Source: Casuarius casuarius
Taxonomy: Eukaryota; Chordata; Aves; Casuariiformes; Casuariidae
Assembly: GCA_003342895.1 (NCBI GenBank)
Contig: PTFA01000010.1
Span: 10,117,984 to 10,181,983 of the forward strand
Direction: 5' to 3'
DNA: 64,000 nucleotides
The position numbers were made by a program, and so were the translations under genes. This document shows positions 37,502-49,117 of the stretch, one piece after another; position 1 is the stretch's first letter, and each line of letters starts with the position of its first letter. The notes under the pieces are model-generated. The model worked only from the letters and a program-made list of their open reading frames with translations, did not search any database and was not told the origin of the DNA.

Positions 37502-38602
37502 CTGAAATGAAAGAAAAGCAGTAGAAATCCATTTTCTGCTCAACATCATCTGTTCCAAAAAGATGTACACATTAACGATAGAGGCCACACGGTCTCAATC
37601 TAGCATTCACTGACTGAAAATCCATGCAACTTACGTGGCTGAGTAAAAAATAAAACCTGGAAGTATGTACTTCATGTCCTTGTTGGAATCAGAAAATGAA
37701 TATTCAGTTTGGTCATGTTTGTAACTCTTTATACAATTACTGCAGTGCTCAAAAATGCTTTAGTGGGAACAGTGAATTCTAGACTTCAGAATTTCTCTGA
37801 AAATAGTATTTTCGTTTGTAAACATCTTGCTACTTGTTTTGGCTGGTTGTGTTTGCCTGTTAACTAGAAAGCCAGAAACTATACCAAGTAACCAGTATTA
37901 CTGAACAAGCATGCATAGGCAATCAATTTTCATACCTGTCCACAGATCTAATAGTATTTCCTCAAAAAATTTGCAATTTGGTTTAACTAAACCTAAGAAC
38001 AGTGCCATAAATTTAATTGGAAAATTTATTAACATCAAGATGTTTATCAAACCTGTTCAGCCCTATTTGAAGAATATTCAGTGATGTACATAAGATAAGT
38101 CAGTGGGTCTCATCTGAGAACATTGTAAAAACATTCACACATTAAAAACAAGCAGAAAGCAATGCTATCAACACTCATGGAAGCAGGAAGCTACAGTGCA
38201 CTTGATACTCTTGGAGAGGATTGTGCAAGTCTAGAAAAGAAGCTCCCTCATTTTCAGAAATGAGCCCTTTATCAGCCTGGTCTGAGACAAAATGAGGAGT
38301 CCCCCATATGCTCTGTGACTACCTGTGAGATTCCAACTTTTAGTTTGTTCACTAAGTAACCTTTCACCATTAATTTTATGAATAACAGGAAGTCTGAGAA
38401 CTGAGAGGAAATGAGGTATATTTTGGTAATAATTCATAACTTTCAAAAGGGTAGTACTGTCCCTCTTGCAGCAAAATGCGGATGTGTCCAGGTTGGTTCC
38501 CACTCCCTCCATTAGGGTTCATCAGCAAAGCTGTTGAAATGGCTCTGGCTTTCAAACACTTCCCAGATGTTTACCTGGAAGAAGACAATCCAGTCTCCTC
38601 AC

Positions 38603-38790
38603 CTCATAAAACATATAGCTTGATAATGTCACCATAGCGAGGTTGTAGGTAATCAGTAGACCTTTCAGCTTCAGCTGCTGCCGCTTGCACATGAGACACG
38701 GCCCCAGTGCCACAACAAAGAGGTAGAAGGCAAAGAGAAGGGTGACTGGAAGTGGAGAGTAGACCAGGGGCCATGGATCTGTCCTTGGAT
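38603..38790 (-). pseudogene. ELOVL locus, exon 2
   Basis: 188 bases, from phase 1 to phase 0. Acceptor TTTTGCTTTTCAG, donor GAG|GTGAGG. It encodes DPRTDPWPLVYSPLPV, a first hydrophobic membrane segment ending LGPCLM, then KGLLITYNLAMVTLSSYMFYE, which fits the N-terminal ELOVL layout. No lesion was seen. Confidence 0.92.
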
Positions 38791-40560
38791 CTGAAAAGCA
38801 AAACACACAGCTAAACTCGGCATGTCTTTTACAGCAGATAGATTTCACTGCTTCCCTCCCACATGTCCTCTGGCAGTAAACTGGTATTTCATGCATCTAG
38901 ACAAAGCAGATCCACTGCTTTTCTTCCAGCTTGGGACTCCCTGTGCCAGCCTCTACTAAAAGACTTTGACACTACACTAGGGCTGGGGCTGTAGGACCTA
39001 GAAGAGTCCCCTGCTGAGTGCCAGCCTTTAGCAGCATGTTGGTGAACTGGCCTTTCCTGTCACAAGCTGGACTCCTCATGACAGGCTGCAACACTGTCCT
39101 TCACAGGAGAAAAGAAGTAGCTAAAGACATGTTCAGCAGGGAAGCAAAGAACAAACCAACCAGTTCCAGGATCTGCAAGAGCTTAAGTCTTTAAAGCACA
39201 GTAATAAATTGCTTCAGTCACAGAGGCTACTTCCTCTTTTCTCCACAATGTTCAGGCCATCTGAAATTCTCCATACCTTTCTTTTTATATTTACTCACAG
39301 AGGGCACTCCCTTGAAAGCATACAGTTTTACTGGAAAATGACTAAACACGTCTCTCTTAAAACTGTTCTTCAGCCCTTCAGGAAAGGGAAGTTCAACAAA
39401 ATTTCTGTCCTGCCACCTGCCCCAAATCCTAGGAGAAAAATATCCTAGTTCCCATTCACACATTCTTCTCCTATTCCCAATGTGGTCACTGCTCTGCTAA
39501 ACTCTCTCAACATCTCCCTTTACTTCCTGATGTACCAGTCCCATGCCCCAGGTCCCCTCTCACTATTCTAGCCCTTGGACCATCACAGAAGTCCTCTACT
39601 GATAAACAGTCCTTGGCTCACTGGTAAGTTACATGGCACAAACACTAACTGCTTCACCTTCCTGTGTTCTTCACACATTTTTGCCATTGGGCCTCAGGGT
39701 TTTTTAAAGGCACCATTCCTGTCCACACAACTCTGTTAATCCCCCTTCCTTCCTTCTAAACCTGCAAATCCTTTACTATTCCTGCTATGATCTCTCTGTC
39801 AAGAGCTCTTTGATATTACAGTTCTGGATTTGACAATCTGTCAGAAGTCCTGAATCCCAATTTAGACTCTCTTCTGAAATTCAAGTCCTGAAATATTTAC
39901 AACCTATGCACGTGGCCCCATGTCCTTCCCCTATCAGGGTCACCATGCAGGCCTGCCATTCCACCTTCATGCCAATTTGTGGCATGTCCTTACATTTAAC
40001 TCTGGGGATGCCACAAGGCTCTGATAAACTGGACCTGCAGAAACTTTAGCTACTGAAGTCCTGAGGTCTCCTGACTGAAAAGAGAAAAAACCCTCAAACA
40101 CTGAGCAGTGGCTTCTGTCAATATTTCATTAGATATCAGATCTTACTGGCATCTTTATGAGTTTAAGCCTCAAAGTACTAACTCTTTGTTCTACTAAGGT
40201 TTCCAATGATGCATCAGTATGCATTTAAAAAAAAATCACTTTTTATAATATTTCAAATTTAACAGGCAGTCCTGAGCATGTCTTTTTAGTCAGCCTGCCA
40301 TTGTATTTGAGACAGGAAGTTGCCAAGAGTTCCCCACTATGGAAAAGGGAAATCTCCCACCCCTTCAATCCTTATTATGATCCTGCTGGAATTTCGCTCA
40401 TAGGTATTTCAAGACTTAAAGGAAGTTCATGATCATGGGGAGAGAAAAGTGAAAATATGCCCAGTGAAAAAATGTGCACTCATATGAGGATCACTTTCCT
40501 TCTAAGTTTGTTCTTGGTGATCACACTATTGATGTGTAAATTCCTATTTAAGGCACTTAC

Positions 40561-40626
40561 CTCTGCTTTCAAGGACCCAGTTGTAGTATTCCTGAGTTTT
40601 CTGCCAAGCTGAAGCCATCACAAGTT
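40561..40626 (-). pseudogene. ELOVL locus, exon 1 coding, with the start codon
   Basis: An acceptor (TTTCTTTCCAG) precedes eight untranslated bases, then ATG at 40616-40618. It encodes 19 codons, MASAWQKTQEYYNWVLESR, and splits the next codon (AGAG|GTAAGT). The acceptor upstream of the ATG shows that a separate non-coding 5' exon must exist. The joined codon gives DP, continuing into exon 2. Confidence 0.88.
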
Positions 40627-41193
40627 CTGGAAAGAAATCAAAATGAGCATTCATAGTCAGTGCAACCCCATTTATCCTAGTCTTGACTGAGTCCTGAAAA
40701 AGGAGGCTCCTTAGATAAAGGATCAGGACTACAGCTAATGAAAAGCAAATATTTTGCTCTCTGTAGAAACTGAAGTTCTGGACCAGGATTAGAGTGATGT
40801 TTAAAAAAGGGAGAAAAAGAAGCCCTCTGCAATGATTAGCTTTCTTTTTATAACTTCTATTTTCAGATTTCAGTATCTTATTGATGTTTCATCACTAGAA
40901 ATATTCTGACTAGCTGTACTCAAAATACCAGAGTCAGGAGTTCTGTGTACCATGTGGGGAAATCAACTGAGTGATATTATCCCAGAACAGTACAGGCACA
41001 ACATTCATGCTGGGACAGACAGCAGGTGTCATAACGGTATTTTCATGCAGGCATTCTCGGACATTTGCAATGCTAACAGGCAATATAGGACTAATTCATT
41101 GCTACTGCAACTCCATACATGTTAACTGAGCTGTGTCAGCTACTTGGTTTTCTGATGCCTTGTTTACACATTAGATATGTTTTGCTTTAGCTA

Positions 41194-41250
41194 CTATATA
41201 TAATATAATATATTATATTGTAATACCGTATAATAGCCATATATAATATG
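41194..41250. repeat. (TA)-rich low-complexity tract
   Basis: Imperfect TATAATATAATATATTAT-type sequence within the first intron of the elongase locus. Confidence 0.85.
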
Positions 41251-41551
41251 GTACTCCTCCTTGTCCCTCCTTTCCCCCAGCAGGCAGACTGCTTCAGTGG
41301 CATTCGGAAGGGCCAAAGTTCACCTAGAAAACTCCGTATTGCAGTTGCTGACAACAAGCTGTGTTACCTGCACTAGTTCTCTCTATTAGAAAATACATGG
41401 CGCCAGCTTCCCCCCAGTTTCATGTCCTCCTAGTACTGACAAAAGCACATTTTCTCCTTTAACTTCTGTCTCCTGCTCTTCTGTGCCCATTGGATCCTGG
41501 CAGCAAAAGCAGTAGCTTGTGCATTACAGGGAAGGGAAAACTAGCCTAGTA

Positions 41552-41552
41552 N
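41552..41552. other. Single ambiguous base (N)
   Basis: One unresolved base in intronic sequence. It affects no exon. Confidence 0.99.
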
Positions 41553-42208
41553 AGGGCCCTTTATCATGATATAAATGTATTTAAGGGGCCTTACTAGTGT
41601 AAGCAGCTTTTTAACCCACAGATCACATACTTCTGCTAGAACTACAAATGCTTAAAACATATCCGACGCTACTGACCAGGTATATTTTGCAAATCTGAAC
41701 CAAAACTGTTAAAATTAACATGGTTGACTGTATCCTGATTGTGTACAGATTTACTTTGGTGAAATGTAACATGCAACAAAATTTGGCTATACCCACTGAC
41801 CTCTCTGCCTGCTAACCCCTCCAGCCTGACATGTAACCGCACACACAGCAGTTACAGTGACATGAGCATACACACACATATTTCTGTTCTGCAGTCAATT
41901 GCTGCAGTCAAAACACTTTTTGGTCTGTTTCTCTGGCATATGCCTCAAGACCCCCACTGCAAACACCTCTTATAGGCACCCTGGCACAGAGATGCATGGC
42001 CCTGTAATCTCAGCAGGATCTGCCAGCAGAGGGATTAGTGAGTGATTATCAGCTGTCTCAGAGTCAATCCAGCTAGGATTTCAGATGGTTACATACCCTC
42101 AGACACTTCACACACATCCCAACTTACTCCATGTCCCTTCCTTCCCCCAAACAACAAGCTTAAGCCTCAAATGAGAGAGAAAAGTCCAGGCAGCAGGAAC
42201 AAACTTAC

Positions 42209-42360
42209 CCCACAAGTATAGCTAACTTTTCTTCTCCCTTTCTCCAGAAAACAGCCAGTCCTCCTGTCACTCTGGGTACACACAGCAGACAGCAAGGCAA
42301 GAAGCTGCAAGAGTGTGCGCTGTTAAGCTCACAGTTTTCTTCGCCGCAACTGAAGTGAGT
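42209..42360 (-). other. Candidate non-coding first exon of the ELOVL locus
   Basis: A strong minus-strand donor (GGG|GTAAGTTT) puts the exon end at 42209. The roughly 150 bases before it on the gene strand have no ATG, and a G-rich tract lies about 300 bases upstream. It pairs naturally with the acceptor at 40626. The 5' boundary is a guess. Confidence 0.35.
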
Positions 42361-42516
42361 ACATCATCAGCTGGGTCTCACACAGACATGCTCCATCTTC
42401 ACTCCTTTTTAGCATGATTCAGGGTCCTCCCGTGGTACCCCAAATCACTGCAAGTTGAAGGCACCATACAGTTGAATGAAGTCTCTTAACTTTGCCAGAG
42501 CTGAGTTAATTACAGT

Positions 42517-42552
42517 CCCGTCCCCTCCCCCTCCCCCTCCCACCCCTCCTCT
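42517..42552 (-). promoter_or_regulatory. G-rich tract, possible promoter SP/KLF/MAZ cluster and G-quadruplex
   Basis: The minus strand reads as repeated G4-G5 runs split by single A or T bases (units GGGGGA, GGGGTGGGA, GGGGACGGG). It lies upstream of the candidate first exon of the elongase locus. It could bind SP/KLF/MAZ factors or fold into a quadruplex. Confidence 0.45.
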
Positions 42553-44837
42553 CGTGATTTATCAGATTAAGAGACTGGAAAGAGAAGGGAAATGAATGCT
42601 GACCAGGACTGGGATTCCACAGCAATGAGCCACTGACCTCTGGCCTTGTGCGTGGGAGCCTGGCCAAATCTTCTTGCAGAAACAAAGGCAGCATTTCTCC
42701 TGCAGATTTCTTCAGGATGTGTCAGGGCAGCTTTTCAAATGGTAAAAAGATGAGGAATCATGCCTGGACAAAGCCCTAGAAAACAGTCTGTTTGAAGCAC
42801 TCCTTCAGCCATCACAAGGGGTTGTCAATTTGCCTTCGGTATGCTCAAAATTGAATAAGTACAAGCCAGAAAATGAGAGTGGAGAATGGTGGCAACACCC
42901 ACCACTCACTCAGACAAGGCAGAGAGACCTCAGCTGGAACCACCCCCTCATATCCAGCCTCCATCCTTGGGAGAGTCATATTTACCATTTTTAAAGATAT
43001 GGGAAAATTCTTGAGGAGTTTGACAGTGCTGCCAAGTTTTCCCTTCTGTGATCTCCAGCAACCCTATCAGGGAACAATGCAGAGACCCATTAGCTGGCAC
43101 AGGCTCAAGTCAGAAGTTACAATGTATGGGATTCAGTGCTGTGTGGATGTACCAACTCAGCTCCAGCATCCTGGTCTTGTCCCACCAAGAGACAATACAA
43201 CATCAAGAGCTAGGGTTCTGCTTGAGCAACTGGGGTGTACCTGAACCTGGGGTGTAGACATGTCTAATTAATTTCCCAGTGGACACAGTTTGTTAGAAGT
43301 CTGAAAAAGAGATTAGCATCAGGCCTTGTATCACCGTGTTGTGTCCGTCACCAAGCACATCACAAGCTCTTCTGAAGGGCACAACACCACAGCTCAGATT
43401 TTAGAAGTGGGAGAATTAGACATTGCATGTGTTGGTAGTTTTTGGTTGAAACATATTGTTCTTTCAGTTCTCCTGGATAACTAGTATCTGTGGAAACTAT
43501 AAGAGAAATTAAAGACATACTCTTGGAAAAAGTTGTTTATGGTGTGGGCTTTTCAGTTCAGGGATGGGGGAACCAGTAGAGCAGCCAAGCTTTGGAGAAG
43601 GTTTGACTGAACTTTGATATAATATCGTTAACAATTGGTTTGTCCATCCAGGCTTCAGGGAGAGGATGACAAAGGTGCTTTCTCAAAGTTTTTAATCCTC
43701 TCATTAACCAACAGGATTCGTTTCTCCAGTGTTGGTACCTAAGTTCTTAAAAAGGTTGGGCGATTTATCTGTGTGAATCAGTGGAGGTCATAGATTGGAC
43801 CAGCTTTTTCTATCTGTCTATTATGTGTAGACAGGACTGCATTCTATTATTCCTATCTGGTAATTTTAAGTAATATTTGTTGAGCTATTTATATTCACAT
43901 ATCAGACTCAAACACAGACACAAACCTTTTTTACCCTGGGAGAAAAAGAAATTCAGCTGAAGTGAATTTTCACAAATAGATTTCATTTAGAGGAGAATAT
44001 TTTATCGTTGATGCAAACTGAAAAGAGCTATTCAAAAACACTGATGAAGTACATTTCATTTTTTAAAACCCGCCTTATTCCTGAAGCATTCCCAATGATA
44101 CTGTTGTATGGCTGGCTGATGGATAGATCACATCACTAACATGGTACTTTGTTCACTCCAAAAAAGAGGTGTCCTCTAATGGGTTTCAGTACAACTTGAG
44201 GGCAACTCAACACACACAAAAGTTCTTCGGGCTTTCAGTTTCTGCAAAACCTCCGTAGAAAAGATAACACTGTTCCTTCCCTGAAATAGTATTTAGGGAG
44301 CTCTGCATGCCAAAGTGAATTGTTTTTCATTCAGTCAGTTGTCAAGAAAAACGGGTATTGTAGGAACATAGATTGCAGCCATAGTAATAAGCAATTCAAA
44401 TATTTACAAAATGTGACAGTCAGCTTAGGCAAGTCAGTCAGGGAAGATTTAAAAGACTCCATGCTCAAAAACTATTTTAAAACCTGGATCTCTCTCACAC
44501 ATTACTTGGGTGCTTGCTGTGGAATAATTATCAGTAATGAAGACCAACAGTAAAATAATTTTGAGTGCTTCTGCACAGTGCAATGTTTGGGTTTTGGTCC
44601 TTTTACTGCTGTTCCTTCTGAACAAAACTGTCCAAGAAATACAAATTACCAAACCTCTTTCAATACTTGAGAAAGACAAAGAGCAGTGGGCCATTTTAAT
44701 CTAGATACCTAGGCTGCATGCTGCTGATGCTTTCAGCACCACAGTGGGGGTTTATCAGAGATGACAGTGTGCTTTGTGTGACCCACCTACAACTTTTATG
44801 AAAGAAATGCACTGCAGTATGTGTCTAAAGTCCGAAA
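42553..44837. other. Non-coding stretch, nothing recognised
   Basis: A 123-codon plus-strand frame at 42873-43244 has no recognisable domain and no splice context. I treat it as chance. Confidence 0.45.
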
Positions 44838-44945
44838 CCTAGCGGGTTCAAACCTCATCTCTTGTAGCTGTGAGCAATTTAGCTGACCTTCTTGCAAAAT
44901 AAGATCAAAATTACTCACCCACCTAACAACTTTATTTTAATATAA
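44838..44945 (+). repeat. MIR-like SINE relic
   Basis: 'AGCGGGTTCAAACCTCATCT', then 'TAGCTGTGAGCAATTTAGC', then 'CTTGCAAAATAAGATCAAAA' follow the order of a MIR element (tRNA-like box B, core, 'gggcaagttacttaacc...tctgtaaaatgg' portion). It is decayed. Confidence 0.5.
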
Positions 44946-45999
44946 CTAAAATTGCTTAAAAAACATTCTTCTTTCTATTAAAGAAGTTGTAACATCAAAT
45001 TTAAGTCCTATTTTTCACTTTTCTAAACTTTAAAACATTATTATATTATTATTTCAATTATCCACTGAGTCTAAACCAAGACCTACAGAGTGGGAAAGTC
45101 TCAAATCCAATGTCTCATTGAAGTTCATTCTCCTAATGTTACAAAGTTCTAAGCCGTGTTCATTCCTTAATTTCATACAATGCCAGTAAGCAACAATAAA
45201 TCTACCTAAAAAATGTGGCTGAGATGATAAGTTTGCCAATCAAACAAGCTGCCTTTCAGATCTTAAACTGCAGAGATACATTGAGTGGTAGTGCAAATAA
45301 TGAAAGACAACATCCAGTCTCTTCCTGCTGAAGAGGCATACACTACATCAAATACTAAGCAGTAACAGTAGAGTTTTTAAGCTGGATCAAAGAATATCTA
45401 GCCAGTTAAGGCACTCCAACCTTAACTACCACAACAAGATGGTCAAATACCTTCTAAAACTTACATGTGCCATCACCCTTGGGAAACTTGAATGGCCTCA
45501 AATTCACTTCATTTGCAATTTAACTGAACTCTCAAGTTTTTTATGCATGTGTTAGTTATATGCAGATATTTAAAAGTACTTGCAACTTGTGTATGAAAAT
45601 CATGCTTCAGGCCATCTGACCAGGAATGAAGTCCAAAGGAGAACTTGCAGCACTAGTTTGCAGCACACATCCCAGGTGGCCATACAGCACTGCTGCTTCT
45701 TTACTGACCAGTTACATCTAGCATGGAGGGTCCTGGAGTAGGAGAAGAGCTTCAATCAGACGTGGGTGTGAGAGGTGCAGATGCCACAGCACAGGAAAGC
45801 CAGAAAAACACAAGTCTCTCATTCAGCTCATGTCTGCGTTCTTGCTTAACAAGGTCTACAGCCACTTATGTGATAACATACCTCCTAGGATGAGTATACC
45901 AAAGTCAAGAGACGTTCAAGGATGACAAGATCAGATTATCAACACTACCAGTGGAGGAAGCACTACCTGGCTCACTGGCAAGACTGTCCTCCAAACAAA

Positions 46000-46150
46000 G
46001 CTCTGAACTTCAGAATTGGCATTATCATGAGCATATTTGTTGAGGGAGGTTAACGCAATCTCACCCTACCTCGCTGTGTTAATGATCACATTAGCATTTC
46101 TGCTAATGACAGAAATAAATAACAGCTGCATTTTTGAGTACTCTCAATAA
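46000..46150. promoter_or_regulatory. Candidate enhancer-like element
   Basis: Contains GTTAATGATCACATTAGC and GCTAATGACAG homeodomain-type sites, an AACAGCTG E-box and further TAAT cores within about 130 bases without coding potential. No alignment is available, so this is tentative. Confidence 0.2.
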
Positions 46151-46727
46151 TGGGTAACCTAATAATAGATGTTTTTACAGCAACAGAATTTCCTACAGAA
46201 AATAATTGAATCATTCAGTTTGTTATGTTAATATGCAATTACCAGCTCATACATGTCTCTGGAGAAATACAGTGAACTTTTTCAAGTAGATTTCAAGTGA
46301 CAATTAACAATCATCAACAGACTCTGAAAACCTAACCAAATTCTGAATATAATCGAATCTAGTCCTCAAAACGTTTGTGCATTAAAAAAAACAAACTCAC
46401 CTATTTAGAGTGAATAGGAGCCCATAAAGAAGAACAGTCAAGCAGTTGAAGGAAGAAGCTCCTTTTCACACAGAGATTCTGTTTCTGTATTGCCTCACTG
46501 ATATACCATGCAACCAATTGAATGGACCTTGGAAGGATTAGCACAGATTACAGGAAGGAAAGCTTTGGGAGAGGTACTGAGCAGTCAGCCTTTGTGCATA
46601 GGACTGGAATGGTAGATGCAGCAGCAGCACCTGTGTAAATCATGGCCTCAATAAACACAGAGCTTTAATTTTGCCAGCATAGATCTTTCAGTGCAATTAC
46701 TCTGCAAAAACTATACGAAATACGCTC

Positions 46728-46800
46728 TGTGGTCTCAGAAAAGTCAATCATCCTCTCTATGTCTCATTCTCAACATCTGAAAAACAGACAGAAAACTTGC
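46728..46800 (+). repeat. MIR-like SINE relic
   Basis: 'AAAGTCAATCATCCTCTCTA', then 'TGTCTCATTCTCAACATCTG' and 'AAAAACAGACAG' resembles the MIR segment 'aagtcacttaacctctctgtgcctcagtttccccatctgtaaaatgg'. Confidence 0.5.
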
Positions 46801-49011
46801 CTGTTTCACAGGAACATGGTGAAGGTGACCTACAGTTGGATACAACTCCCTCTTCTGGTTTACCAGATACTGATTTCATCTTCTCTCTGCAAAGGCTTCT
46901 ACTTCAAGTCAGTTCTGCCTAAATCTCTTTACAATGCTACTGTGTGTTCTTCCCCTTCTGGATTAGTCCCACACCTGGAGGAAACTCCCCACAGAAATTT
47001 GTAAGGCTACTGTCTTACTCCTTTACATCTACAAATCTTTCTCTCTAATAATGCCTGCAAATCACTGGCATGTAGTGGTCAACAGGCAACTGGCAAACCA
47101 AAATGTCTCCATAACTCTAACCACTTTATTTCCTACTCTCCTTTTGCCTACTCCTACCTTTATTCTGCCCATGTCTGCAAAGACTTTGATCATGTCTAAC
47201 ATGAAGATTGCAAGCTCTGCAGGGTCCACTTCCCTGCACACTGTCTACCAAAGTACTTATAGTAGCAGTAAAAATTGAAGATGCAAAATCCTCTTTCTTC
47301 CTTCAATGATACTCTCATACATGTGGTCCCAGTGATCTGGAAGCCAGATACAGCAGATATTTATAGGAGCCATAAAATGAACAATTCAGCTTTCCAATGT
47401 CTAATAATAGACTGTGTAGCCAATAGGTAATACATAGTGTTCTGATCTCTGTCTTTGAGATGCAATTACAGTTTGGGAAATAGCAGACACCTTCCTAAAA
47501 TGACCCTTGCATTTACAATTGCAAAAGGGATTTAGTTTTGTTATGGCCCATCCTTAATCTGTATCTGTGCACGGCCTATGGGACACAGAAGGCTTTGCCC
47601 TGAGTTAATATAATCCATAACGAAAGGCACAATGACGTGAAACTCTTTGCTGGGGCAGCACATCTTCCTTCAAACTGGAAGAGTGAATACTTGCTTACTG
47701 GGAAGGACTTCAACTGGATTTTATATAATGCCTTCATAACAATGAAAGCAGCTTGGGGGAAAATGATATTCCCCCACATATATAGGTGTATACATATATG
47801 TAATTTACCTCAGAAAACGGATGCAATCCTGACTCCAGTGCTGGCAGACTCTCCAAGCTCGTGGTGAATCAATCCGTAACTAGTAAGGCCATACGCAGCC
47901 AAACAGCCACAAAACTGCATCCTAGAAATGAGTGAAATGAGCCCTTTGTAACTCCCTGAGGTGATCTGAAGCTTAATTAATGTTTACATATGCTTGGAGA
48001 TTCTTAAATAAAAGACAATATGTTCATGGGAAGCATCATTATTATCACTGCTGCTAGCTAGTATAGTCCTCACAATGGTGACAACAAATTAGCCAGAGTA
48101 ACATGCGGGAAATCTTTCTGCATTTGCTGCAATGTGCAACCTACTGCTTTGCATTCCTCTGCAATAGAGTCACATACTAGGGAAAGCTAACCTAGGTTAC
48201 AGTCATAGATCATTTCATCTTTACAAGCTACAGGAAAAATCTTGAGTGATGATGTGGGCTAGCAATCATGCTTTAGTAACCGAGTAGACTTTAAGATGCA
48301 ACGTACTTCAGCCTTCCTTCCTATTTTCTTATCTGCAGTAAGTAGTTTGGAACTTGAAAGAGGTCCACTGATCTGTTTGGGACTGCAGAAGCTCCTGAGC
48401 TTGCAGGTTTGTCCTTGTTGCCCTCTAGTGCTTTGGGACACAATATTCTATATACCAATATAGGAAAAACACTCTTAATAATAGCATATACTCCTAATTG
48501 GAAGTGCACATGCTACCCTCTAGAGATTAAAATGCTGATTTCTGCTGCAGGGGATAAAATGCAATGCAAAGCAGGCACTGACATTGAAAAGGACTATTTT
48601 TGAGTATGCAGATCACATACCTCTGTCTCATTTGTTTGCTAAAAAAATGGATGGTGTACAACTTGTTCCCTTCATGTCTAACATAGGTAGGAAGCCTTTC
48701 AAATGACTTTTTGTCATGAGAAGATTTAGACAAGTAAAATGTGACTTAGTGACTGCACAGCTAGCAATGCCAAAAATAATGATGTAAAGAAAGCAGGCAG
48801 AACCAGAAGAAAAAGGACTTTTGTTTACAGAAGAGTCTATGTTGTTCTTAGGCTTGCTTACGGTGAGGATGCCACTGAAGAGACTAGAGGGTATCTTGAC
48901 AAAGCAGAATAGAACTAAGAACCAGAGAAGTTATAGACTTGTTCAAGGTTGCCTAGAAGCAAGATTACAACCCTAGGGCTTTTCACCACCAGCTCCTTCA
49001 GTAAGTTTTCT
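46801..49011. other. Non-coding stretch
   Basis: No gene recognised. Text near 47195-47245 ('AAGATTGCAAGCTCTGCAGG') resembles the 'gattgtaagctctttggggcaggg' motif of old tRNA-derived SINEs, possibly the remainder of the element at 46728. The rest shows nothing. Confidence 0.4.
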
Positions 49012-49117
49012 CTGTGCACCCAGTTTAGGAGAACACACTGAGCCCCACACTGAGCCCCACACTGAGCCCCACAGTGCCCCCTGTGCACTGAGTTTAGGAG
49101 AACACACTGAGCCCCAC
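49012..49117. repeat. Nested tandem duplication (37-bp units, internal 12-bp repeats)
   Basis: Two copies of a 37-base unit (49012-49048 and 49081-49117) differ at only two bases. Copy A is extended by two further ACTGAGCCCCAC 12-mers. This is a young-looking local minisatellite. It lacks the spacers of a CRISPR array. Confidence 0.9.

Larger units (their letters stand above)
32676..40626 (-). pseudogene. ELOVL8: Elongase of very-long-chain fatty acids (ELOVL4/ELOVL8-type), inactivated in exon 6
   Basis: ELOVL enzymes are ER multipass proteins that condense malonyl-CoA with fatty acyl-CoA, the first step of chain elongation. Seven coding exons are placed to the base with GT-AG introns and matching phases. 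The exon pattern follows ELOVL4, and the conceptual length of about 322 residues is near ELOVL4 (314). Signatures, numbered conceptually: KVLELLDT 121-128; histidine box HVYHH 144-148; N174..H178..MYTY, interrupted by a stop at 185; and T205..Q211, interrupted by a stop at 208. A 1-base deletion lies between these stops. The other six exons are open. The MARVCWWFFFSK segment and the [10 protein letters not shown] context make me favour the ELOVL8 branch over ELOVL4 itself; that is recall, not a search. A sequencing error is possible but would need three errors in 127 bases. Confidence 0.85.

Noticed and set aside
37331..37588. ATG-started frames around elongase exons read as separate small genes
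   Set aside because: Each is an exon plus read-through into intron; splice sites and family alignment define shorter exons.
42873..43244. 123-codon plus-strand frame
   Set aside because: No domain and no splice context; length is within chance expectation for a 64-kb window.
49012..49117. CRISPR-like repeat pattern
   Set aside because: Units are directly tandem and nested without unique spacers, and the DNA is vertebrate.
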